Of a stretch of DNA of 8,140 nucleotides, positions 1-4,860 are shown in pieces. Every line of letters starts with the position of its first letter. Within the stretch, counting starts at the first letter, position 1. The translations under genes were made by a program, and so were the position numbers. Under the pieces are notes generated by a model that was not told the DNA's origin, did not search any database, and saw only the letters and a list, made by a program, of their open reading frames with translations. The DNA comes from Deltaproteobacteria bacterium. GTDB lineage: Bacteria; UBA10199; SPLOWO2-01-44-7. Location: contig JAUYJH010000041.1 of NCBI GenBank assembly GCA_030688705.1, positions 1-8,140 on the forward strand. The letters are read 5' to 3'.

Positions 1-112
1 CCGAATCGACACCGGGGAGAGCGGCCTGTTCAACAAGGGCCTGCTCTTTTTCACTGCATCCTACCGCCAAAACCACCAGTGCGGCTAATGCCCACCTGTA
101 TGTTGTTTTCAT
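1..112 (-). CDS. Putative secreted lipoprotein, N-terminal part only (gene runs off the left edge)
   Basis: Reading leftwards from the ATG at 112-110 gives 37 open codons to the window edge, so the C-terminus is missing. The protein begins MKTTYRWALAALVVLAVGC: a positively charged start (K2, R6), a hydrophobic stretch at about residues 7-17, and a lipobox-like AVGC with Cys19 as the expected lipid-modified residue. After it come SEKEQALVEQAALPGVDS, a polar linker typical of exported lipoproteins. A strong GGAGG ribosome site lies 7 bases upstream, the best in the window, which supports the start. The gene is divergent from nuoA and shares its control region. The mature domain is outside the window, so function is unknown. 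The lipobox is slightly non-standard because Ala rather than Leu is at -3. Confidence 0.7.
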   Translation of the reverse strand, partial: MKTTYRWALAALVVLAVGCSEKEQALVEQAALPGVDS

Positions 113-119
113 AAATTTT

Positions 120-124
120 CCTCC
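120..124 (-). promoter_or_regulatory. Ribosome binding site of the divergent lipoprotein gene
   Basis: The minus strand reads GGAGG followed by AAAATTT and then ATG, a 7-base spacing. It is the clearest Shine-Dalgarno sequence in the window and fixes the lipoprotein start, which is otherwise a short edge fragment. Confidence 0.7.
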
Positions 125-163
125 ATGTCCTTTTTACAGCAAAACCGGTGCCAAACTGTTTTT

Positions 164-192
164 TTGATGAACCCCTTTATACCTCCTATAAG
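164..192 (+). promoter_or_regulatory. Candidate sigma-70-like promoter for the nuo operon
   Basis: TTGATG at 164-169 (4 of 6 match to the -35 consensus) is separated by exactly 17 bases from TATAAG at 187-192 (5 of 6 match to the -10 consensus). Transcription would start near 199 and leave a leader of about 75 bases before the nuoA ATG at 274. The -10 hexamer is also the first part of the right arm of the hairpin at 172-196, so the palindrome and the promoter overlap. Two TTGACA hexamers nearer to nuoA (221-226 and 246-251) lack a convincing -10 partner. This is a pattern match only. Confidence 0.4.
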
Positions 193-196
193 GGGG
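172..196. repeat. Ten-base-pair inverted repeat in the divergent control region
   Basis: CCCCTTTATA (172-181) pairs with TATAAGGGGG (187-196) over ten positions with one G-T wobble, around the loop CCTCC. On the minus strand the loop reads GGAGG and would lie in a leader of the lipoprotein transcript if that transcript starts upstream of it. No T-tract follows on either strand, so it does not look like a terminator. The CCCCTT...AAGGGGGA edges resemble the palindromes inside nuoG, so it may be a member of the same repeat family with a longer middle. Confidence 0.6.
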
Positions 197-219
197 AGAT
201 GAAAGGCTATTTTTCTCAT

Positions 220-247
220 TTTGACAAATTAGCCTTGTCAAATTTTT
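220..247 (+). promoter_or_regulatory. Inverted repeat plus T-run in the nuoA leader (operator or attenuator candidate)
   Basis: TTTGACAA (220-227) is a perfect inverted match to TTGTCAAA (235-242) with a 7-base spacer, and five T follow at 243-247. It lies 26 bases before the nuoA ATG and downstream of the candidate promoter. The A/T-rich 8-bp stem is weak for an intrinsic terminator. It could be a regulator binding site or a leader hairpin. The half-sites do not match Rex or FNR operators in orientation or spacing. Confidence 0.4.
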
Positions 248-273
248 GACATTTGGATACCCAGTGGGTCTTG

Positions 274-642
274 ATGGATTCTTATTTTTCACTCGCGGTC
301 TTATTTGGCATCGGCATCGCCCTCTCCGGCGGGTTTGTCATTTTATCTTATTTTATCGGCAAAAAAAAACCGACGCTTGAAAAAATGGGGCCCTACGAAT
401 GTGGTGTGGACCCGATCGGTTCTCCCCGACAGCGTTTTTCAGTCAAATTCTATCTGATTGCGATGCTCTTCATTTTGTTCGATATCGAAGTGGTTTTTTT
501 GTACCCGTGGGCGATGCTTTTTAAAGAATTCAAAGCGGCGGGTCTGGGTCCCTTGCTCTTTGGCGAGATGGTGGTGTTTTTAGGAATTTTGGGTTTGGGA
601 CTTGTTTATGTTTGGAAGCGGAATGCTTTAGAGTGGGAATGA
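274..642 (+). CDS. nuoA: NADH-quinone oxidoreductase subunit A
   Basis: Small membrane subunit of complex I (ND3 family), next to the quinone channel at the junction of the two arms. From the ATG at 274 it has 122 residues and three membrane helices, at about residues 7-27, 58-79 and 95-115. The loop after helix 1 has the conserved PYECGVDPIG (residues 40-49) with Cys43, matching the family loop cysteine. Helix 2 has the conserved acidic pair Asp70 and Glu72 in FDIEVVFLYPWA. The frame stays open upstream to a TTG at 253, which would add seven residues (MDTQWVL). I prefer 274 because it is an ATG and gives the usual short N-terminus. Neither start has a good ribosome site. It is the first gene of the operon, and its stop lies 10 bases before nuoB. 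Confidence 0.93.
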   Translation: MDSYFSLAVLFGIGIALSGGFVILSYFIGKKKPTLEKMGPYECGVDPIGSPRQRFSVKFYLIAMLFILFDIEVVFLYPWAMLFKEFKAAGLGPLLFGEMVVFLGILGLGLVYVWKRNALEWE

Positions 643-652
643 CAAATAAATT

Positions 653-1126
653 ATGCAACTCGGTGACATCATTACAACGCGCATTGATGAGGTGGTGAAA
701 TGGGGGCGCAAATTCAGCCTCTGGCCCATGCCCTATGGCACCGCCTGTTGTGCCATTGAATTCATGGGGGTTGTCTCCAGCCATTTTGATATCTCCCGCT
801 TTGGCGCCGAACTGGTCCGTTTCAGTCCGCGCCAAGCCGATCTTTTGCTGGTCATGGGGACCATCAATTATAAACAGGCCCCCATTTTGAAAAGAATCTA
901 TGAGCAGATGTGCGAGCCGAAATGGGTGATCTCCATGGGGGCCTGCGCCTCATCGGGCGGTTTTTACGATAATTATTCGGTGGTGCAAGGGATTGATGAA
1001 ATCATCCCGGTCGATGTCTATGTTCCCGGTTGTCCGCCGCGTCCCGAACAGCTACTCGACGCCATTGTCAAACTTCAGCAAAAACTGCAGGGTATTAAGG
1101 AAAATCATATAGAACTTCCTGCTTGA
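653..1126 (+). CDS. nuoB: NADH-quinone oxidoreductase subunit B (cluster N2 subunit)
   Basis: Peripheral-arm subunit (PSST, Nqo6 family) that binds [4Fe-4S] cluster N2, the last electron carrier before quinone. It has 157 residues. The four expected ligands are visible: the tandem Cys32-Cys33 in YGTACCAIEF, Cys98 in GACASSGG, and Cys127 in YVPGCPPRPE. The motif SRFGAELVRFSPRQADLLLV (residues 48-67) and the YDNYSVVQGID segment are near-textbook. An additional Cys87 stands in YEQMCEPKW, where most family members have proline. The protein has the compact core form without a long N-terminal extension. No Shine-Dalgarno site is evident. It lies between nuoA (10-base gap) and nuoC (34-base gap that is T-rich and has no hairpin). 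Confidence 0.97.
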   Translation: MQLGDIITTRIDEVVKWGRKFSLWPMPYGTACCAIEFMGVVSSHFDISRFGAELVRFSPRQADLLLVMGTINYKQAPILKRIYEQMCEPKWVISMGACASSGGFYDNYSVVQGIDEIIPVDVYVPGCPPRPEQLLDAIVKLQQKLQGIKENHIELPA

Positions 1127-1160
1127 TTTCCTTTTTTTATTTGGCTACTCCCAGCCCGCC

Positions 1161-1649
1161 ATGCAACTCGCCCTTGATCGCCTGAAAGAAAATTTTGGCC
1201 CAGCCGTTTTGGAAACCGACAACCAACACGGGAATGAGACGGCCGTTATTGCAAAAGACAAGATTGTCGAGGTGATCCGGTTTTTGCGCGATACCGAAGG
1301 CCTTGAATTCAATTTCATGATGGATCTGGCTGGGGCTGATTATCCGGAAAGAGAAGAACGCTTCGAGGTGGTTTATCATCTCTATTCCTTAAAAATCAAA
1401 AAAAGAATCCGGTTGAAGGTCAGGGTTGCGGAAAACCAGTTGGTTATTCCGACCATTATCTCATTGTACAAGGCCGCCAACTGGTTTGAGCGGGAAGCCT
1501 TTGACATGTATGGGATCCGCTTTGAGGGGCACCCGAATTTGAAACGTATTTTGACCTTTGATGAATTTGAGGGGCACCCGCTTCGGAAAGATTATCCGGT
1601 CAACAAGAGGCCCAAGATTCCAACGCCGGACCCGTTGATAAAGGTGTGA
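1161..1649 (+). CDS. nuoC: NADH-quinone oxidoreductase subunit C (30 kDa subunit)
   Basis: Peripheral-arm scaffold subunit of complex I (Nqo5, 30 kDa family) that binds no cofactor and packs against NuoD and NuoB. It has 162 residues. The signature is complete near the C-terminus: WFEREAFDMYGIRFEGHP (about residues 112-129), followed by LKRILTFDEFEGHPLRKDYP. The N-terminal half has the usual alpha/beta fold pattern, including the FMMDLAGADYPER segment. It is a separate gene and not a NuoCD fusion as in E. coli. The ATG at 1161 fits the family length and has no obvious ribosome site. Its TGA stop at 1647-1649 overlaps a GTG at 1646 that opens the reading frame continuing into nuoD, and a palindromic element begins four bases after the stop. 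Confidence 0.95.
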   Translation: MQLALDRLKENFGPAVLETDNQHGNETAVIAKDKIVEVIRFLRDTEGLEFNFMMDLAGADYPEREERFEVVYHLYSLKIKKRIRLKVRVAENQLVIPTIISLYKAANWFEREAFDMYGIRFEGHPNLKRILTFDEFEGHPLRKDYPVNKRPKIPTPDPLIKV

Positions 1650-1652
1650 CTG

Positions 1653-1739
1653 TTGTCATCCTGAACGCAGTGATGGATCCCGGTGATAACGGGATTCTTC
1701 CTGCCTGCCGGCAGGCAGGCGCTACGCTCAGAATGACAA
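1653..1739. repeat. 87-bp palindromic element with TTGTCAT ends between nuoC and nuoD
   Basis: The ends are 18-base inverted repeats: TTGTCATCCTGAACGCAG at 1653-1670 and the complement of TTGTCATTCTGAGCGTAG at 1722-1739, identical at 15 of 18 positions. The inside has ATCCCG/CGGGAT arms around 1677-1695 and a perfect 20-bp palindrome at 1700-1719. It carries no coding capacity of its own. Its frame is open in register with nuoD and it supplies the nuoD ATG at 1733. It looks like a non-autonomous, MITE- or REP-like element. Confidence 0.85.
1700..1719. repeat. Perfect 20-bp palindrome, CCTGCCTGCC/GGCAGGCAGG
   Basis: CCTGCCTGCCGGCAGGCAGG reads the same on both strands over all 20 bases. It forms the core of the element between nuoC and nuoD. 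A 17-of-20 match occurs in frame inside nuoF at 3750-3769, which suggests a dispersed palindrome family in this genome. Confidence 0.85.
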
Positions 1740-2932
1740 TACAAGAAGACATTGCCAAACCGCTTGATGCCGAGCCCATGCTGGTCAATCTGGGGCCTTC
1801 GCACCCGGCCATGCACGGCACGCTGCGCGTGGTTTTGGAGCTGGAAGGTGAAACGATCCTCAATGCCATCCCGGAAATCGGCTATCTCCACCGCTGTTTT
1901 GAAAAAGAATCGGAAGTCAAAAATTATACCCAGGTGATTCCTTATACCGATCGGCTCAACTACTTGTCGCCGCTTATGAACAATGTCGGTTACTGCATGG
2001 CGGTCGAAAAAATGTGGCCCTTGGAAATTCCAGAAAGGGTGCAGTGGATACGCATGCTCATTTGCGAGCTCTCGCGCATTATGGACCACATGGTCTGCAT
2101 TGGCACCAACGCGGTTGATATCGGCGCCCTGACCAATTTTTGGTATCTGTTCAACCCGCGTGAAAAATTAACTGATTGGGTGGAGGCATTGTGTGGAGCC
2201 CGTTTGACGACAACCTATACGAGAATTGGCGGTCTGATGCGCGATATGCCCCCCAACAGCAAAAGTTTTTTGAGGGAGTGCCTTCGGGATACCTTGAAGG
2301 CGGTCAAAGACACGACGGGGCTTTTGCAAAAAAACCGGATTTTCATGGACCGGACACAGGGAGTGGGGGCTATTTCCGCCGAAGATGCCATCAGTTACGG
2401 GTTTACAGGGCCCTGTTTGCGGGCTTGCGGCGTCGATTACGACATTCGCAAGGCGCATCCCTACTATTTTTACGACGATCTCGATTGGGATGTGCCGCTG
2501 GGGCGTTGCGGCGATTCCTACGACCGGGTTTTGGTTCGTTTTGAAGAGATGATCCAGTCCTGCCGCATGGTGGAACAAATTCTCGAAAAAATGCCGGAAG
2601 GGCCGATCATGACCGACCATCGGGATGTGGCGCTTCCGGCCAAACACGAAGTTTACGGGTCGATTGAGGGGATCATCCAGCAATTTAAAATTATCATGCA
2701 CGGGATCAAGCCGCCGGCGGGGGAGATTTATTCCTACACCGAGGCGGCCAACGGTGAATTGGGTTTTTACATTGTGAGCGACGGCTCCGACAAACCGTAT
2801 CGCATCAAGGTGCGCCCCCCCTGTTTTGCGATTTATCAGGCCTATCCCGAACTGATGAAAGGGGAGCTCATTGCCGATGCGGTGGCGATTTTGGGCGGGC
2901 TCAATATTGTAGCGGGGGAATTGGATAGATAG
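1733..2932 (+). CDS. nuoD: NADH-quinone oxidoreductase subunit D (49 kDa, quinone-site subunit)
   Basis: Forms the quinone pocket of complex I with NuoB; related to the large subunit of [NiFe] hydrogenases. From the ATG at 1733 it has 399 residues. Visible landmarks are NLGPSHPAMHG (residues 19-29), DRLNYLSPL (73-81), the HRDVALPAKHE segment near 296, and the family ending GGLNIVAGELDR. His28 and Tyr77 are 49 residues apart, the spacing of the quinone-binding His38/Tyr87 pair of Thermus Nqo4. The start is ambiguous. The ATG at 1733 lies inside the right end of a palindromic repeat. The frame stays open through the whole repeat to a GTG at 1646 that overlaps the nuoC stop and would add 29 repeat-encoded residues. 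A later ATG at 1778 precedes the conserved core. No start has a clear ribosome site. Confidence 0.95.
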   Translation: MTIQEDIAKPLDAEPMLVNLGPSHPAMHGTLRVVLELEGETILNAIPEIGYLHRCFEKESEVKNYTQVIPYTDRLNYLSPLMNNVGYCMAVEKMWPLEIPERVQWIRMLICELSRIMDHMVCIGTNAVDIGALTNFWYLFNPREKLTDWVEALCGARLTTTYTRIGGLMRDMPPNSKSFLRECLRDTLKAVKDTTGLLQKNRIFMDRTQGVGAISAEDAISYGFTGPCLRACGVDYDIRKAHPYYFYDDLDWDVPLGRCGDSYDRVLVRFEEMIQSCRMVEQILEKMPEGPIMTDHRDVALPAKHEVYGSIEGIIQQFKIIMHGIKPPAGEIYSYTEAANGELGFYIVSDGSDKPYRIKVRPPCFAIYQAYPELMKGELIADAVAILGGLNIVAGELDR

Positions 2933-2959
2933 ACGGTGTCATTGCGAGGAGCGTCGCAT
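2933..2959. repeat. Truncated left end of a TTGTCATTGCGAGG-type repeat
   Basis: Directly after the nuoD stop, ACGGTGTCATTGCGAGGAGC (2933-2952) is identical over 20 bases to 4822-4841 at the end of nuoF. From 2937 on it matches the left end of the complete element starting at 2960. It breaks off after about 20 bases, where the complete copy begins, which suggests one copy inserted into or recombined with another. Confidence 0.75.
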
Positions 2960-3047
2960 TTGTCATTGCGAGGAGCCGAAGGCGACGAAGCAATCTACAG
3001 GGATACCGGGAGATTGCCACGGCCCCTGCGGGGCCTCGCAATGACAA
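2960..3047. repeat. Complete 88-bp palindromic element between nuoD and nuoE
   Basis: Perfect 14-base terminal inverted repeats are present: TTGTCATTGCGAGG at 2960-2973 and CCTCGCAATGACAA at 3034-3047. Inside lie a second pair, GCAATCT (2990-2996) and AGATTGC (3011-3017), and a tight hairpin GGCCCC-TGC-GGGGCC (3021-3035) that overlaps the right end. The whole can fold into a branched structure on either strand. No T-run follows, so it is not an evident terminator. It occupies most of the 135-base nuoD-nuoE gap. It may affect mRNA stability or relative expression of the two modules, but that is inference. Confidence 0.88.
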
Positions 3048-3067
3048 GATAATGACAAAATAAAAAT

Positions 3068-3541
3068 ATGAGTTTTGAATTTACAAAAGAGAATCTGGAA
3101 AAATTTGAAGAGACGCTCAAACGCTATCCTCAAAAGCGGGCGGCTCTGCTTCCGGCGCTGTGGCTTGTTCAGGAACAACAGGGGTGGATAAGCCCCGAAT
3201 CGATGGAAACTCTTGCCAAACTTTTGGGTTTGACTCCCGCCTATATTTACGAGACGGCGACTTTTTACACGATGTACAACATGAAACCGATCGGCCGGCA
3301 CCATATCCAGGTCTGCAACAGCGTCTGCTGTTGTCTACGCGGTTCAGAGGAGACAGTCGGTTATCTCAAGAAAAAACTGGAGATTGAGGTCGGGGAGTCG
3401 ACACAAGACGGCCGTTTTCATCTCTCGACAGTGGAATGTCTCGGTTCCTGCGGTACGGCGCCGATGATGCAAATTGATAATGATTATCATGAGGATTTAA
3501 CGGAAGAAAAAATCGACCAGATTTTGGAGAAACTTAAATAA
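3068..3541 (+). CDS. nuoE: NADH-quinone oxidoreductase subunit E (24 kDa, cluster N1a)
   Basis: Thioredoxin-fold subunit of the NADH dehydrogenase module, carrying [2Fe-2S] cluster N1a next to NuoF. It has 157 residues, the normal length. The ligand pattern is Cys83-x4-Cys88-x35-Cys124-x3-Cys128, in QVCNSVCCCLRGSE and VECLGSCGTAP. Cys88 is flanked by Cys87 and Cys89, giving three cysteines in a row where most homologues have only one. The helical N-terminal half contains the conserved LLPALWLVQEQQGWIS stretch and the TFYTMYNMKPIGRHHI segment. There is no Shine-Dalgarno site: the ATG at 3068 follows an A-rich tract after the palindromic element. The TAA stop shares its last base with the nuoF ATG, so E and F are probably translationally coupled. 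Confidence 0.96.
   Translation: MSFEFTKENLEKFEETLKRYPQKRAALLPALWLVQEQQGWISPESMETLAKLLGLTPAYIYETATFYTMYNMKPIGRHHIQVCNSVCCCLRGSEETVGYLKKKLEIEVGESTQDGRFHLSTVECLGSCGTAPMMQIDNDYHEDLTEEKIDQILEKLK
3526..3530 (+). promoter_or_regulatory. Ribosome binding site of nuoF inside the end of nuoE
   Basis: GGAGA lies ten bases before the nuoF ATG at 3541, within the last codons of nuoE. It is the only plausible Shine-Dalgarno sequence seen for a nuo gene here and supports the start that overlaps the nuoE stop. Confidence 0.5.
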
Positions 3542-4845
3542 TGGAAATGATTCTTTCAAAAAATTGGAATGTCCCCGATCAGAAGAAAATAGATGTCGCC
3601 ATAAAAAATGGCGCCTATGCCTCTTTGAAAAAAATCTTCAAGATGAAACGGGAAGAAGTGATCGAAGAGGTGAAAAACTCCGGGCTTCGCGGGCGCGGGG
3701 GGGCTGGTTTTGCGACCGGCCTCAAATGGACCTTTATTCCCAAAGAAAACCTGTCCTCCGGCAGGCAGGATAAAAAACCTGTTTATCTCATCAATAATCT
3801 CGATGAATCGGAACCGGGTACGTTTAAAGATCGGGCCATTGTCGAAAAAGACCCCCACATGATGATTGAGGGGATGATTATCGCGGCTTACGCCATCGGT
3901 TCGCACACAGCTTATATTTATATCCGCGGTGAATATTACAAACAGTGGGAAATTATTGAAGAGGCTCTGCAAGAGGCCCGTAAAAAAGGTTTTCTCGGAA
4001 AAAATATTTTGGGTTCCGGATTTGATCTCGATATTTATCAGCATCGCGGGGCGGGGGCTTATATTTGCGGCGAAGAAACCGCCCTTCTTTCATCGCTCGA
4101 AGGGGGGCGCGGGTATCCGCGCATCAAGCCGCCGTTTCCGGCGATTGCCGGGGCGTGGGGATGCCCTACCATTGTAAACAATACCGAGACGCTTGCTAAT
4201 CTCCCTTTTATTTTGAATGAAGGAGCGGCGGCCTATAAAAAATTCGGCACCGAAAAAAGCCCGGGGACCAAACTGATGTCTGCTTCAGGCCACATCAACA
4301 AGCCGGGAGTCTATGAGGTGGAGATGGGGCTTCCGATTCGGACTTTCATTGAGGAACATTTGGGCGGCGTTTGGAAAAATCACAAACTCAAAGCGGTGGT
4401 TCCGGGCGGTTCTTCGTTTGCACCGCTGACGGCAGAGGAAGCCTGGGCCACAAATCTCGATTTTGAATCGTGCGCCGCCGCCGGCACATCGCTCGGCTCC
4501 GGCGGGTTTTATGTGATGGATGAAACAACCTGCATGGTTCGCCTTCTTTGTTTTACATCCAAATTTTATGCCCATGAATCGTGCGGGCAGTGTACGCCGT
4601 GCCGCGAAGGAACCGGGTGGGTCGATCAGGTGATTAAACGGATTGAAAAGGGGCATGGAAGAGAGAGGGATTTGCAGCTGCTTCAAGATGTTTGTAAAAA
4701 CATGATGAATGGCCGCACCATCTGCGTTTTTGCCGACGCGGCGGCGATGCCCGTTTTGGGGTTTTTAAAGAAATTTGGAAAAGAATTTGAAGAGCATGTG
4801 AAATTGGGGAGATGCCCGCATACGGTGTCATTGCGAGGAGCATAG
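3541..4845 (+). CDS. nuoF: NADH-quinone oxidoreductase subunit F (51 kDa, NADH/FMN/N3)
   Basis: Catalytic subunit that oxidises NADH through FMN and passes electrons to [4Fe-4S] cluster N3. It has 434 residues. The nucleotide-binding motifs are present: GRGGAGFATGLKW (51-63), LDESEPGTFKDR (88-99), and GAGAYICGEETAL (170-182). N3 ligands are Cys348, Cys351 and Cys354 in ESCGQCTPCREG, and Cys395 in TICVFADAAAMP, with the family x40 spacing. Two features are repeat-derived. A loop at about residues 70-77 (NLSSGRQD) is encoded by a near-palindrome and appears as a few extra residues between TGLKW and the DESEPGT motif. The last seven residues (TVSLRGA) and the stop codon come from a palindromic repeat at 4822-4860. 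It starts on the last base of the nuoE stop and ends 15 bases before nuoG. Confidence 0.97.
   Translation: MEMILSKNWNVPDQKKIDVAIKNGAYASLKKIFKMKREEVIEEVKNSGLRGRGGAGFATGLKWTFIPKENLSSGRQDKKPVYLINNLDESEPGTFKDRAIVEKDPHMMIEGMIIAAYAIGSHTAYIYIRGEYYKQWEIIEEALQEARKKGFLGKNILGSGFDLDIYQHRGAGAYICGEETALLSSLEGGRGYPRIKPPFPAIAGAWGCPTIVNNTETLANLPFILNEGAAAYKKFGTEKSPGTKLMSASGHINKPGVYEVEMGLPIRTFIEEHLGGVWKNHKLKAVVPGGSSFAPLTAEEAWATNLDFESCAAAGTSLGSGGFYVMDETTCMVRLLCFTSKFYAHESCGQCTPCREGTGWVDQVIKRIEKGHGRERDLQLLQDVCKNMMNGRTICVFADAAAMPVLGFLKKFGKEFEEHVKLGRCPHTVSLRGA
3750..3769. repeat. GGCAGGCAGG near-palindrome inserted in frame in nuoF
   Basis: The 20 bases at 3750-3769 match the perfect palindrome at 1700-1719 at 17 positions, with the right half identical. 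In the nuoF frame it encodes part of NLSSGRQD, which lies in a surface-loop position between the FMN-binding TGLKW and DESEPGT motifs. Homologues as I know them pass directly from the W-x-x-P-K segment to the K-P-x-Y-L strand here. Confidence 0.55.
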
Positions 4846-4860
4846 GCGACGAAGCAATCT
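4822..4860. repeat. Half palindromic repeat spanning the nuoF stop and the nuoF-nuoG gap
   Basis: From 4826 this matches the left half of the complete element at 2961-2996 (start GTCATTGCGAGGAGC, end GGCGACGAAGCAATCT), with a small difference in the middle. The right half is missing. It begins inside the nuoF frame, provides the TAG stop at 4843-4845 and ends at the base before the nuoG ATG, so it fills the entire intergenic gap. Confidence 0.85.

Noticed and set aside
220..242. Rex or FNR operator in front of nuoA
   Set aside because: The half-sites TTGACAA and TTGTCAA are in the opposite order to a Rex site, and the spacing is too wide for an FNR site.
637..645. GAATGACAA at the nuoA stop as a relic repeat end, as in the nuoD and nuoE upstream regions
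   Set aside because: The 8-base core also occurs in ordinary coding sequence in nuoA (335-342, complement) and nuoG (4879-4886), and there is no matching left end nearby.
1592..2089. Open frame of 165 codons on the minus strand across nuoC and nuoD
   Set aside because: It lies opposite two certain genes and the palindromic element and resembles no family. Its length follows from codon bias in nuoD.
2960..3047. Rho-independent terminator between nuoD and nuoE
   Set aside because: The stem-loops are not followed by a T-run on the + strand, and termination here would cut the operon in two. It matches a dispersed repeat instead.
1653..3047. CRISPR array or attachment sites, because several similar repeats occur
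   Set aside because: The repeats are far apart, differ in type, are palindromic elements with inverted ends and have no regular spacers.
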